Counted from the stretch's first letter, positions 14,902 to 23,601 are shown. The stretch is DNA of 64,000 nt from Chloroflexota bacterium (GCA_016861025.1 BOKO01000009.1:161236-225235); one strand, 5' to 3'. Numbers and translations are program-made. Notes: generated by a model not told the origin, from the sequence alone.

Positions 14902-15061
14902 AGGCTGAGCGCAACTCCTCCCCGTGTCCCTCCCCGAAAAGCCACGGATCGTTGCGCCCAGCCTGCGAAGCTGAAGCACCGCCACACTGCCGTCGTAGGG
15001 GCGCACTATGGCGGCCCATCCCCCCCACGCCACCCGTCACGCACAGTCGCAGCGGTGATTC

Positions 15062-15126
15062 TGCACTTGTCGCCAACTTGGGGACAAGTGCAACCACATT
15101 GTAGCTTATATGGTTACACTTGTCAA
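15062..15126 (-). promoter_or_regulatory. Leftward early promoter with repressor operators
   Basis: On the minus strand, TTGACA (15121-15126), a 17-bp spacer and TACAAT (15098-15103) form a near-consensus sigma70 promoter. A perfect 10-bp dyad, TGCACTTGTC (15062-15071) and GACAAGTGCA (15083-15092) with an 11-bp spacer, covers the expected start site. A third ACTTGTC half-site overlaps the -35. This is the layout of a lysogeny switch, placed between divergent repressor and early genes. The XRE protein is the obvious candidate to bind here. Confidence 0.82.
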
Positions 15127-15169
15127 TAGGTTGTAGCTAATTTGGCGCACAAATGGTAAAAAGTTAGTG

Positions 15170-15175
15170 TATGAT
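15170..15175 (+). promoter_or_regulatory. -10 box TATGAT of the repressor gene, probably leaderless
   Basis: TATGAT ends 6 nt before the ATG at 15182 and no Shine-Dalgarno precedes that codon. The transcript would start at or very near the start codon. The -35 is weak, as expected for a maintenance promoter. TTGTAGCT-like direct repeats stand nearby. Confidence 0.5.
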
Positions 15176-15181
15176 GTAGCT

Positions 15182-15559
15182 ATGTCGGTAGGACAGCGCC
15201 TACGGGAAGTTCGAGAACAGACAGGCCTGTCACTTGGACAGGTGGCGCAGTACGAAGAAATAGGGCGCCAATATCTTTCTAAGCTGGAATTGGGAACTAA
15301 CAATCCGCCAGCATGGGAACTGTTACGGCGTCTCGCTCGACGCTACCACGTCTCCGCCGACTACCTGTTGGGTCTGGTGGACGACCCCGCCGGGCGGCGG
15401 GACTTGTCGCCGGAACTGCAAGAGATCGCCCGCATCTGGGCCGAGCTAGACAACGACCAGCGCCGCCTGGTGCTCGACACCATGAAGATGCTGGTCAAAG
15501 TGAGGACGCCGCACGTCATCGGCGGCGAAGAAAAGGAACCGAAAGAGCAACCTTTGTGA
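15182..15559 (+). CDS. XRE-family (CI-like) phage repressor
   Basis: The N-terminal helix-turn-helix spans about residues 4-60 (QRLREVREQTGLSLGQVAQY, then YLSKLELGTNNPPAWELL and YHVSADYLLGLVDD), a canonical HTH_XRE pattern. A helical tail of about 60 residues (ELQEIARIWAELDNDQRRLV) probably dimerises. No LexA-like Ser/Lys protease domain is present at 125 aa, so induction would need another route than RecA-assisted self-cleavage. It is the only larger rightward gene in the prophage and faces the early genes across the operator region. A GTG at 15167 is an alternative start. Confidence 0.85.
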   Translation: MSVGQRLREVREQTGLSLGQVAQYEEIGRQYLSKLELGTNNPPAWELLRRLARRYHVSADYLLGLVDDPAGRRDLSPELQEIARIWAELDNDQRRLVLDTMKMLVKVRTPHVIGGEEKEPKEQPL

Positions 15560-15672
15560 CCGACTGGATCGCCCACGTCCTCTACATCCTGCGCCGCCGT
15601 CGCCAGCGTCGTCGCGTCTGGTTCTACATCGGCGAGCAGGTCATCCCGCTGTCGGGCGAAGAAACCTACTAG
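15556..15672 (+). CDS. Small basic protein, 38 aa, coupled to the repressor
   Basis: The GTG at 15556 overlaps the repressor stop as GTGA. The peptide runs TDWIAHVLYILRRRRQRRRV and then WFYIGEQVIPLSGEETY. The Arg cluster followed by an ordinary end is not random-looking, and the overlap supports coupling, but there is no known homologue that I recognise. Confidence 0.4.
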   Translation: MTDWIAHVLYILRRRRQRRRVWFYIGEQVIPLSGEETY

Positions 15673-15698
15673 GACGCACAACCTTTTCTTGTCAGACG
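15672..15698. repeat. Dispersed 27-bp palindrome, copy 6
   Basis: Left arm degenerate (GGACGCACAA), spacer CCTTTTC, right arm TTGTCAGACG intact. It starts at the stop codon of the 38-aa gene. Confidence 0.6.
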
Positions 15699-15751
15699 TT
15701 CTGATCGGCGCAGAATGCGACACACACCGCATGGTCATCACCCAAACACAC

Positions 15752-15788
15752 CGTCCCACAATCGGCGCAGGCGCATCCTTGTCGGACA
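15752..15788. repeat. Dispersed palindrome, copy 7, with long spacer
   Basis: Left arm CGTCCCACAA, 17-nt spacer instead of 7, right arm TTGTCGGACA. The stretch 15673-15880 holds this and copy 6 and no convincing gene; it probably carries the phage side of the attachment site. Confidence 0.6.
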
Positions 15789-15885
15789 TCCGCCCACCCG
15801 CCAACATCACAGCGCAGCCACCCGCCAACCGCAAGGATCGCACCAAACCCCACCCATGCGGTCAACGGTTCGCCATCTAGCCGTC

Positions 15886-15935
<50 letters not shown>

Positions 15936-15970
15936 CTCTACATGAAATGCATCGCCAATGTTCCCCTGCT

Positions 15971-16004
15971 CTGCCCGACGTGGAACACGTTGGGCAGTTT
16001 ACTT
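15971..16004 (+). terminator. Hairpin terminator after the tRNA fragment
   Basis: CTGCCCGACGTG and CACGTTGGGCAG pair over 12 bp (one G-T) around GAA and are followed by TTTACTT. It would have ended transcription of the original host tRNA. Confidence 0.65.
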
Positions 16005-16044
16005 CCCATCACCTGCGACATCGAGTTCGCGAAACAGATTGACT

Positions 16045-18117
16045 ATGCTCCTGATACTTCTTCTGTTGACTGCTCTTTTCTGTGCTGTTGTGGGTGCTCT
16101 GACGGGCAACTGGATGATGTTGGTCGCCGCTGCTGTTATGATGGCGGCGGCGATGGCGCGACTCAACAGCGCCGGTGGCCGCAAGGATCTGCAAGCTGTA
16201 CAACGACTGACAGGTCGCGTCCTCGGCAGCCATTGGCAGATCGTTTTCGGCGCGGGATTGCTTTCGGCGGGAAGCGCCGCGTATGTCGCCGTCGTCTACG
16301 GCGACCCGAATCCAGCGGCAATCGTGCTCTGGCTGAGCAGCATTCTGCTGTTTCTGGTCAGCGGATTACTGCACGATCGCAAATCTCATTTATGGCGCAG
16401 ATTGCTGATCGCGGCGCATCTTGACCGTTACGACTGGCTGGCGATGGCTATACTAACCGCAGCGGCGTTGCTGTTGCGCATATACCAGCTCGATGCCGGC
16501 CTGCCCGCCATACACGGTGACGAAGGCGAGATGGGTATGTATGCGCGACTTGCGCTCTTCGGCCCCGGCGGCGAACGCGGCGAATTGCCGCTTCCTTACT
16601 TTCGCACTGCGTTTCTCGATCATCCAACACTCTTTCATTTTGTACAGGCTGCTGCACTGGCGCTGTTCGGCAACACTATGTACAGTTTAAAGCTGCTTTC
16701 GGCGATCGTCGGTGCGCTCTGTACACCTCTTATCTATATCATCGGACGCGTCGGTTGGGGACGCGCTGCAGGGCTGAGTGCAGCGTGGCTGCTGGCAGTG
16801 TCACACTTGCATATTCAATATAGTCGCATTGCGCTCAACAACATCGAGACAGTCTGGTTTGTCATCCTTTTTGTTGCGCTCTTGCTGCTGATCGATCTGT
16901 TGGGTGACATCAAACGCGGCGACGCCAAGACGGGACCAACAATGACAACCGAAATGCCGTCCACCGACAAACAAGACGCCGTGCTTAACGACGAAGTTCT
17001 GACACACCAACCATCGAACACTTCATCAGAATCGACCGATCGGCGGCTGACGCTGTTTGTGCTGCTTGGCCTGACAGTTGGGTTGAGTCAGTATTTCTAT
17101 TACGGATCGAGGCTTCTTCCTGTGTTGGCGGCGCCGCTGCTGCTGTTATTGTGGCGGGCAAAACGCGCATCAATGCGCGATTTGATGGTTGCCGGCTTGA
17201 GCGCAATCGCCGTCTATCTTCCGTTGCTGCACTTCTATACACAAAACCTGCCCGCGTTTCTCAATCGATCGCGCGGCGTCGGTGTATTTAGCCAGGAAGC
17301 CATTCAACACGCATTGGGTGCAGACGCTGTCTGGCCGGATGACTGGCAGAAACTGTTGTTGCACCAGATTCAAGAAAATGTAGGCTTTTTTGTTCGGAGC
17401 GGCGATCGTTCGGCATTTTACATGCCGGAAATTCCCGCGTTCGATCTGGTTACGATTGCGTTCTTCTGGCTGGGACTTGGCGTGCTGGCAAGCCAGTGGC
17501 GTCGCTTCCCGGCGCAGGCTGTGTTGATGTGGCTTCTGCTAGGCGTGTTGTTGGGCGGCGTCACAACGGTGGATCCACCAAACGCACCGCGGCTGATCGT
17601 TGCTGCCCCGGCGGTGTTTGTCATCGCCGGCGCGGCAATTCAGCAGTTGTATGACATGCTGCCTGCGGTCTGGCTCCAACGCCAACAATGGGTTGCTGCT
17701 GCGGCAATGCTTCTTCTTTTTATCGTGACATTTCAGATCAACTTTATTGCATATTTTGACCACTATGCGCGTCTTCAACCATTTCGGACCCGTGAGGTGC
17801 TCTCACACCTCATTGCCGAACATGCCGCGACGCATCGCAGCGTGTTGATGGGCGCCCCCAATCTCTACGCGAACCACGGCGCAATTCGCTTCATTGCCGA
17901 AGGCTCGAATCGGAGCGATCTTTTCTCCGTCGATGAATTTCCATCCCAAATGGAAGCAGCAGCGGCGGCGCGCCAGGATATACTGCTGATCGCGACAGGG
18001 GAACATTTGGACGAGATGGAGATCATTCGTCAACAACACCCCGGCGGTGAATTCGGCGAATATTTTGAGAAACCAGACCAGATCGGCTTTGCATACTATC
18101 TGTTGCCATCTCCGTAG
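16045..18117 (+). CDS. GT39-like integral membrane glycosyltransferase
   Basis: The 690-aa protein has about a dozen hydrophobic segments. Near the first large extracytoplasmic loop it has an acidic motif (AIHGDEGEMGMYARL) of the type that carries the catalytic Asp in dolichyl/polyprenyl-phosphate-mannose transferases (PMT, GT-C fold), then DHPTLFHFVQAAALALFG and SLKLLSAIVG. Enzymes of this fold move a sugar from a polyprenyl carrier to a protein or glycan outside the membrane. The start at 16045 (LLILLLLTALFC) is preferred to an upstream ATG at 15958 that would lie before the tRNA terminator hairpin. No Shine-Dalgarno is visible. It is the first host gene after the prophage and is followed 3 nt later by a polysaccharide deacetylase gene, so the pair may act on one surface polymer. 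Confidence 0.75.
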   Translation: MLLILLLLTALFCAVVGALTGNWMMLVAAAVMMAAAMARLNSAGGRKDLQAVQRLTGRVLGSHWQIVFGAGLLSAGSAAYVAVVYGDPNPAAIVLWLSSILLFLVSGLLHDRKSHLWRRLLIAAHLDRYDWLAMAILTAAALLLRIYQLDAGLPAIHGDEGEMGMYARLALFGPGGERGELPLPYFRTAFLDHPTLFHFVQAAALALFGNTMYSLKLLSAIVGALCTPLIYIIGRVGWGRAAGLSAAWLLAVSHLHIQYSRIALNNIETVWFVILFVALLLLIDLLGDIKRGDAKTGPTMTTEMPSTDKQDAVLNDEVLTHQPSNTSSESTDRRLTLFVLLGLTVGLSQYFYYGSRLLPVLAAPLLLLLWRAKRASMRDLMVAGLSAIAVYLPLLHFYTQNLPAFLNRSRGVGVFSQEAIQHALGADAVWPDDWQKLLLHQIQENVGFFVRSGDRSAFYMPEIPAFDLVTIAFFWLGLGVLASQWRRFPAQAVLMWLLLGVLLGGVTTVDPPNAPRLIVAAPAVFVIAGAAIQQLYDMLPAVWLQRQQWVAAAAMLLLFIVTFQINFIAYFDHYARLQPFRTREVLSHLIAEHAATHRSVLMGAPNLYANHGAIRFIAEGSNRSDLFSVDEFPSQMEAAAAARQDILLIATGEHLDEMEIIRQQHPGGEFGEYFEKPDQIGFAYYLLPSP

Positions 18118-18119
18118 CC

Positions 18120-19265
18120 ATGCACATCTTGACTGCAATTCCTACGCAACCCATTGCAATCTCCCGAAACAGCGCCTGGTTGGTCGCTATCATCCTGTTT
18201 GTCTGCATTTTTTGGCCCGAAGCAGTTGCATCAGCGGAAGAAACAAACCAAGCGGCGCCTTCACCCGACAAGGTGCTCTACCTGACCTTTGACGATGGCC
18301 CTTCCGACTACACCCAGGAAATCCTTGATCTGCTCGCACGGTACGACGCCAAAGCTACATTCTTTGTCATCGGTCGCGCCGCTGCCAGCCAACCGGAATT
18401 GATCGAAATAATTTTTGCCGCAGGACATGGGCTGGGCAACCACACTTACAACCATCCGTCGTTGCCATCGGTCAGCAGAGAGCGCATGGTGGACGAAGTC
18501 GCCAAAACCGCCGCAGTGCTCGGTGATCGCGATGGCGGTTGTCTGCGACCACCCTATGGCGCACGCAATGCGGCCGTGGTGAAAAATACCGAGCAACTCG
18601 GCTATCAGCTTGCATTATGGACGATCGACCCGCGCGACTGGGCGCGACCGGGCGCCCGCGTCATTGCAAATCACGTCATCACGCACGCCCACCCGGACGG
18701 CGTGGTGGTGATGCACGACGGCGGCGGCAACCGCGCCCAAACCGTGGCTGCGCTGCGCATCATCCTGCCCGCACTGGCGAAACAGGGCTATCGCTTTGCC
18801 GCCATGTGCCGGGATGGCGTTGCGCCGCCACTCCAGAAGCAGGCGCCGCCGCCCATGCCGCCCAGCTCAGCGCCGATTCTGACGACCAGCGCCCCTTCAG
18901 CCAACAAGGGATCAGCCAACGCCAGCGCCACCGACGATGTCGCAGTTGAGGAGGCGCCGCCAGCGCCGTTGGGCGTTGTCTCGTTCACCAGCCCGAAAGC
19001 CGGCGCAACTGTGCGCGGCGTAGTGGCGGTGACGGCGGTGGCGACGCATCCCACATTTCGCAAATGGCAACTTGATCTGATTCTCGATGGTGGCTCCGAC
19101 ACATTTCTTGCACTAGGCGAGGCGCCGGCGGATGAGCCAACCGAATTAGTGCGCTGGGATACGGCGCTCTATCCTGACGGCGAGCATCAACTGCGGTTGC
19201 GTGTGGTGTATGAAGGCATGAACTACGACGAGATTCTGCTGCCGGTCACGGTGGCGAATCAGTAG
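18120..19265 (+). CDS. Secreted polysaccharide deacetylase (NodB domain) with C-terminal Ig-like domain
   Basis: It removes acetyl groups from a cell-wall or surface glycan. After a signal anchor (AWLVAIILFVCIFW, residues about 20-35) the NodB domain occupies about 55-235. Motif 1 is TFDDGP with the metal/catalytic Asp pair, motif 2 HTYNHPS with both metal His, motif 3 RPPYGARN, motif 4 DPRDWARPG, and motif 5 VVMHDGGGN with the catalytic His. All are intact, so activity is expected. A low-complexity Pro/Ser linker (about 245-285) leads to a C-terminal beta domain (VSFTSPKAGATVRGVVAVTA to LRLRVVYEGMNY) of Ig-like type. It is probably co-transcribed with the GT39 gene. Confidence 0.88.
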   Translation: MHILTAIPTQPIAISRNSAWLVAIILFVCIFWPEAVASAEETNQAAPSPDKVLYLTFDDGPSDYTQEILDLLARYDAKATFFVIGRAAASQPELIEIIFAAGHGLGNHTYNHPSLPSVSRERMVDEVAKTAAVLGDRDGGCLRPPYGARNAAVVKNTEQLGYQLALWTIDPRDWARPGARVIANHVITHAHPDGVVVMHDGGGNRAQTVAALRIILPALAKQGYRFAAMCRDGVAPPLQKQAPPPMPPSSAPILTTSAPSANKGSANASATDDVAVEEAPPAPLGVVSFTSPKAGATVRGVVAVTAVATHPTFRKWQLDLILDGGSDTFLALGEAPADEPTELVRWDTALYPDGEHQLRLRVVYEGMNYDEILLPVTVANQ

Positions 19266-19291
19266 ACGCCATGCTCGCCGCAGCGCGTCTC

Positions 19292-20107
19292 CTACGCCAG
19301 GTCGCGCCGCGCAAAGATCCACACCGCCGCGCCGACGCCGCCGAGCAGCCAGCCAAGCAGCACGATCACGCCGAATGGATCGACCCTGCCCGTGGCGACG
19401 ATCTCCTGCGGAAAGTAGTGATGCCAGGGGTTGAGCCAGGCGAGCGAGGAGTTGGCGATGAGCGGGATCACGTCGAGCACAAACGAGATGAGCGTCCACG
19501 CAATCGCCAGTGCACCGCCGATCGATGTGCGGCTGAAGAAGCTGGCAATCAAGAACGCGCCGCCGCCCAGCGCCGCAAAGAGCAGCCACGCCATCGCCGC
19601 CGCCAGCAAATAATTGGGGAGCGGCAGATCGTAAGGCAGCGCCGTTACGCCCACTGCCAGCCCGATCCACGCAGTCAGCCCCACCACGCCGGCGCCCAGC
19701 GTCATCTCCAGCGCCTTGCCAAGCACAAAGGTCCAGCGCTGCACCGGGCGGCTGAGCACGAGATAGATTGAGCCGCGTTCGATCTCGCCGGTCAGCCCAT
19801 CTGAGGCGCGTGAGACCACAAACGCTGCGCCCAGGCCGATGAAAAGCGGATGGATCCACGTGAACGCCAGATAATCTTGCACGCCGAAGCCAGCTTGCAA
19901 GTTCGGCGCCAGCTTGAGCAGCGTGCGCAGTCCCTCTGGGAAGGTGCGCACGACGCTGGTCACCGCCTCCATGCCGCCGATCGCCGGAAAGCTGACTGCC
20001 ACCAGCCAGTGAAACGCCGCCACCGACAGCGCAAACCAGAAGAGCGACATGCGCTTGCGGCGCAGCGTGCTGCGGAAGATCAGCCAGACATCGCCTGCCT
20101 CATGCAT
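19292..20107 (-). CDS. ABC-2 type transporter permease
   Basis: Six hydrophobic segments in 271 aa, with the pattern of NosY/ABC-2 permeases: FVVSRASDGLTGEIERGSIY, then LVLSRPVQRWTFVLGKALEM after the second helix is the usual family signature. It forms the membrane part of the exporter with the ATPase at 20100-21035, whose stop it overlaps by 8 nt. I chose the ATG at 20107; the frame continues upstream inside the ATPase gene. Substrate unknown. Confidence 0.82.
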   Translation of the reverse strand: MHEAGDVWLIFRSTLRRKRMSLFWFALSVAAFHWLVAVSFPAIGGMEAVTSVVRTFPEGLRTLLKLAPNLQAGFGVQDYLAFTWIHPLFIGLGAAFVVSRASDGLTGEIERGSIYLVLSRPVQRWTFVLGKALEMTLGAGVVGLTAWIGLAVGVTALPYDLPLPNYLLAAAMAWLLFAALGGGAFLIASFFSRTSIGGALAIAWTLISFVLDVIPLIANSSLAWLNPWHHYFPQEIVATGRVDPFGVIVLLGWLLGGVGAAVWIFARRDLA

Positions 20108-21035
20108 GGCGCTGCTCCTCAGGGCGGTAGTAGCGCAGGAAGATGTCCTCCAGCGACGGCGGCTCAATCGCCACATCGACGACGGGCAGCGCCGCCAGCA
20201 GGCGCAGTGTTGCCATGAGATCGCCGGTCAGAAACTGCCAGCGGTTGTCGGTTCGGGTGAGGGTGGAGATGCCGGGCAGCGCGGCAAGTTGTTGCTCGAT
20301 CTCTGGCGTGTTGTTGGCAAATTGCACCGTGACGCGGCGCTGCATCTGTGTGCGCAGATCGTCAATTCGATCCACGGCCGCCAGCCGTCCGCTGCGGATC
20401 AACGCCACGCGGTCGCACAATTCCTCGACTTCGCTGAGCACGTGGGACGAAAAGAAAATGGTGGCGCCGCGCGCGTGCGTCTCACGCAGCAAGCCGAACA
20501 AGGCGCGCTTGGCGAGCGGGTCAAGCCCTTCGGTCGGCTCGTCCAGAATTAGCAGGTCGGGGCGATGCTGCATCCCTTGCACGATGTTGATCTTCTGGCG
20601 CGTGCCGCGCGAAAGCTGCCCCATCGGTCGCCGCAAATCCTGGCTGCGCAGTTCGAGCGCGTCGATCAGGCGGTTGCGGTCAACCGGCGGGCGGCGCTGC
20701 AGCCGCGCCAGCTCGTCGAGCAACCATTTGCCCGTCGCCGCGGGGTCCAGTCCGGCGACATCGGGCACGAAGCCGAGTTGGCTGCGTGCTTGCAGTGCAG
20801 CTTTGGGCGCCGCCATGTCGTGACCAAGCAGATGCACCGCGCCAGCGGTCGGGCGCAGAAAACCGAGCAGCAGCCGGATTGTCGTCGTCTTGCCGGCGCC
20901 GTTCGGCCCAAGAAAACCGAGCACTTCGCCCGCCGCGACGCGCAGATTCAGGTCGCTGACCGCCTCGAAGTCGCCGTAACGTTTCGAGACGCTTTGCAGT
21001 GCGATTGCAGGCGTAGAGCCATTAACGGCGACCAT
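20100..21035 (-). CDS. ABC transporter ATP-binding protein
   Basis: The 311-aa ATPase has Walker A GPNGAGKTT (near residue 45), a Q-loop, the signature QLSRGTRQKI (a degenerate LSGGQ seen in ABC-2 exporters), Walker B LLILDEPTEGLD and the switch His in SSHVLSEVEEL. A C-terminal extension of about 80 residues follows, as in drug/Na+-type exporters. It drives the permease encoded directly downstream. The ATG at 21035 overlaps the RibD-like gene by 14 nt; an upstream frame to 21137 lies inside that gene and is rejected. Confidence 0.88.
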   Translation of the reverse strand: MVAVNGSTPAIALQSVSKRYGDFEAVSDLNLRVAAGEVLGFLGPNGAGKTTTIRLLLGFLRPTAGAVHLLGHDMAAPKAALQARSQLGFVPDVAGLDPAATGKWLLDELARLQRRPPVDRNRLIDALELRSQDLRRPMGQLSRGTRQKINIVQGMQHRPDLLILDEPTEGLDPLAKRALFGLLRETHARGATIFFSSHVLSEVEELCDRVALIRSGRLAAVDRIDDLRTQMQRRVTVQFANNTPEIEQQLAALPGISTLTRTDNRWQFLTGDLMATLRLLAALPVVDVAIEPPSLEDIFLRYYRPEEQRHA

Positions 21036-21846
21036 AGCAGCCAAATAACTGCCCAACGCCGTCGAGCGCGTGCGGGTCATAGGCCAGGCTGAGCAGCGGC
21101 AGATCGACCGGCGCATCCAACAGCGGACCATCGACAATGCTGGAAAAGGGCGTTGCGCCCAGCACGCGGCAGACCTGCGTCAGGTAGAGGCGGTCAAGCA
21201 CGCCGTCTTCCAGCAGCATGTGCGCGATCTTGGGACCGGCGGCGGAATAGATGAGCCTATAGCCGAGGTCCGCCATCAGCCGCACAAACACATCGCCGCC
21301 TACACGCTCCTCGCCCGCCACGTAGACCCGCCCGACCTGCGCCTCCAACGCATGGATGCGCGCCGCGTCGGCACGGTGGTCGGTGACGATGATCACGTGG
21401 CGGCCACCGTGCGTCAGCGCGTCGGGCACGGGAAAGTCGAGCGTGCTGCTCACCACCACCAGGTCCGGCTGCGGTGAGAGTCCCTGCCCGGCGCGCCAGG
21501 CCACGAGATCGGCGAAGCGTGGGTCGTCGTAGACGCGCAGAATCTCCTGCGCCTTGCCCGCCGCATAATCGCGCAGATAGCGCCCGGTGGTGATGATCAG
21601 GTCAGCCTGGATCGCCAGCTCCTGAAAGAGCCGCCAATCGCGCGCGTTGGTGACGTTGGGCGGCGCCTTCATGCCGCCCTTCATCGGGTCAGGCACCGCG
21701 ATGCGCCCATCAAGGCTGGTGACAAAGTTGGCGTAAACAAAGGGCTGATCCGCCGCCGCCCGCCGCAGTTCGTGGGCAAGATAGAGTCCTTCCAGTGGGC
21801 GAATTTCTTGCGCTGGAAAGAGCTGGGTCACGTACGATGCAGACAT
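21022..21846 (-). CDS. RibD C-terminal / dihydrofolate-reductase-like oxidoreductase
   Basis: The 274-aa protein matches the RibD_C fold: a strand with YANFVTSLDGRIAVPDP, a nucleotide-binding region (ADLIITTGRYLRDYAAGKA), HGGRHVIIVTDHRADAARIH and the C-terminal GPKIAHMLLEDGVLDRLYLT (family motif G-P-x-L...LDEL-x-x). RibD itself reduces a riboflavin precursor, but free-standing RibD_C proteins have varied or unknown substrates. No deaminase domain and no other rib gene is nearby, so riboflavin synthesis is not implied. Confidence 0.75.
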   Translation of the reverse strand: MSASYVTQLFPAQEIRPLEGLYLAHELRRAAADQPFVYANFVTSLDGRIAVPDPMKGGMKAPPNVTNARDWRLFQELAIQADLIITTGRYLRDYAAGKAQEILRVYDDPRFADLVAWRAGQGLSPQPDLVVVSSTLDFPVPDALTHGGRHVIIVTDHRADAARIHALEAQVGRVYVAGEERVGGDVFVRLMADLGYRLIYSAAGPKIAHMLLEDGVLDRLYLTQVCRVLGATPFSSIVDGPLLDAPVDLPLLSLAYDPHALDGVGQLFGCYGRR

Positions 21847-21881
21847 ACAATCACCAGGATATTGTGCAACTGCAATGGGAA

Positions 21882-23090
21882 CTACCGAATCAGAATCAAT
21901 TCCGTTTGCGGCTCGCCGAGAAATATTGTGCCGCTCTCAGTGACGAGCACATCCTCCTCCAGCCCCATGTAGCCGTAGCCTTCGACGAACAGCCCCGGCT
22001 CGACGGTGTAGACGTGCCCGGCTTCGAGCGGATAGTTGGGCGTGTCGCCGTAACGTTCCCAGAGTGGACCCAGCACGCCGCCGCCGTCGTGACAGGCGCG
22101 CCCGAGGTGGTGGCCCGTGGCGTACTTGAATTCGGGATAGCCGGCGTCGGTGATCACCTTGCGCGCCACGGCGTCGACTTCGCGACCGGTGACGCCCGGC
22201 TTCATCGCCGCCACCGCCGCCTGAATTGCGCGCACGACGGTGTCGAATCCGTGTTGCACCGGCTCCGGCGCGCGCTCCTCACCCGGACGCAGCACATAGA
22301 CCACACGCTGGATGTCGGAGCAGTACTCGTTCTGCTTGACGCCAAAGTCGAAGTGTACGAGGTGTCCGGGCGCAATGCGCATATCGGTGGGACCGGCGTG
22401 ACCGACGGGTGTGTCGGGTCCGCTGTTAACCGCCGGGCACGCCGCGCGCTCCCACGAAGTTTCCAGCCCCAGCGCATCGACCTGGGCGTGCATGAAGGCG
22501 CCGATCTCGCGCTCCTCTTTGCCGACTTCGACCAGTTCAAAGGCGCGCTGATAGATGTCGAAGGTCGTGGCGATGGCGGCTTTGATGCGTTCGACCTCGG
22601 CGGGCGTCTTGCGGCTGCGCAGCGCGGTGGCGATGCGTTCCGCCGACACGAAGCGCGCCGGGTAAGGTGTGTCGCGCAGATATTCGTGCAGCAGCAGGTA
22701 CAGCCCGTGCGTCAGCCCGTCGGCGTGCGAGTTGTTGGTCGAGTAATTGAGCGCGATCTGCTGCGGATCAAGCTCGGTCAGCACGCGGCGCAGCGGTTCG
22801 CTGAACGCGGCGTCGTAGGCGATCACCTCGTCGTAGGCGCCGAGTCGATAGGCGTTTTCAGCGTCGTAGCGGCCAAGGATGGCGATGCGCCGCCCGCTGC
22901 GCGTCAGGATGAAGGCGCTTTGCCAGGTGACATCGTGGCCGTAGATGAAGGGCAGCATCGGGTCGAGCACGGCGGAGGTCTCGCGCACAAAGGTGAGCCA
23001 GCAGTCGACGCCGACTTCGTTGAGGATGCCAACGGCCTGGTCAAGTTTTTCGCGGATCAAGGCGTAATCTGGGATGGTCTGGATCGTCAT
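21882..23090 (-). CDS. M24 family Xaa-Pro aminopeptidase
   Basis: The 402-aa product has an N-terminal creatinase-like domain (to about residue 155) and a C-terminal pita-bread metallopeptidase domain. The dinuclear metal ligands are visible: Asp in HFDFGVKQ, Asp in EYCSDIQR, His in YATGHHLG, Glu in YTVEPGL and Glu in MGLEEDVLVTE. It removes an N-terminal residue ahead of proline. The start at 23090 gives the usual family length. It may follow from a promoter shared with no neighbour; the 23128 gene is in the same direction 37 nt upstream. Confidence 0.88.
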   Translation of the reverse strand: MTIQTIPDYALIREKLDQAVGILNEVGVDCWLTFVRETSAVLDPMLPFIYGHDVTWQSAFILTRSGRRIAILGRYDAENAYRLGAYDEVIAYDAAFSEPLRRVLTELDPQQIALNYSTNNSHADGLTHGLYLLLHEYLRDTPYPARFVSAERIATALRSRKTPAEVERIKAAIATTFDIYQRAFELVEVGKEEREIGAFMHAQVDALGLETSWERAACPAVNSGPDTPVGHAGPTDMRIAPGHLVHFDFGVKQNEYCSDIQRVVYVLRPGEERAPEPVQHGFDTVVRAIQAAVAAMKPGVTGREVDAVARKVITDAGYPEFKYATGHHLGRACHDGGGVLGPLWERYGDTPNYPLEAGHVYTVEPGLFVEGYGYMGLEEDVLVTESGTIFLGEPQTELILIR

Positions 23091-23127
23091 GTCTGGGATT
23101 CTCGCAATTCTTGGGAAACGGGTAAGA

Positions 23128-23517
23128 TCAGTTTATCAAGGCAACAATCAGGCTGCAAACTAGCATCACGTAGGTGACGGGCGCCCACAGACGGCGTTCG
23201 CCGGCGCTGCGTGTGATGGTATTGAGGACGGCGGCAATCGCACTGAACGCCACGGCAAGCCAGATCAACCAGGGCGCCGCCTGCACCAACTCAGGCAGCA
23301 TCACTCCAGCAAAGGCGAGCACGACAACTGCCAGCGCAGCGAGTACGACGGCTTGCACCACCGCAGCTACGCGCAGGTGCGGCGGAAACCGGCCAGGGAA
23401 CGCCCCGCCCATGGCATATTCGCCCCACGGCGCACCAAACGCAAGCGCAATCTGAAATGCAACGACGCCTGCGGTGGCAATCGTGTAGACAATCGCTGCG
23501 ATCATGATTATGTTCAT
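23128..23517 (-). CDS. Small integral membrane protein, 129 aa, four helices
   Basis: Four transmembrane helices, with a conserved-looking loop after the first, FGAPWGEYAMGGAFPGRFPP. This resembles a family of uncharacterised small membrane proteins in Actinobacteria and Chloroflexota. The start at 23517 is preceded by GGGAGCCGG. It diverges from the penicillin-acylase gene. Function unknown. Confidence 0.65.
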   Translation of the reverse strand: MNIIMIAAIVYTIATAGVVAFQIALAFGAPWGEYAMGGAFPGRFPPHLRVAAVVQAVVLAALAVVVLAFAGVMLPELVQAAPWLIWLAVAFSAIAAVLNTITRSAGERRLWAPVTYVMLVCSLIVALIN

Positions 23518-23601
23518 AACCGGCTCCCCTTTTCAACATTTTTTGCAGGCTGGTGCGGTGCGTTCCAGGAACGCATTGTAACAGAACCAGGCGTGATCAA
23601 A

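Noticed and set aside
15689..15880. 63-codon plus-strand frame between repressor and att site
   Set aside because: It starts inside a 27-bp palindrome, has no ribosome site and no protein-like pattern; the opposite-strand frame would run antisense through the repressor.
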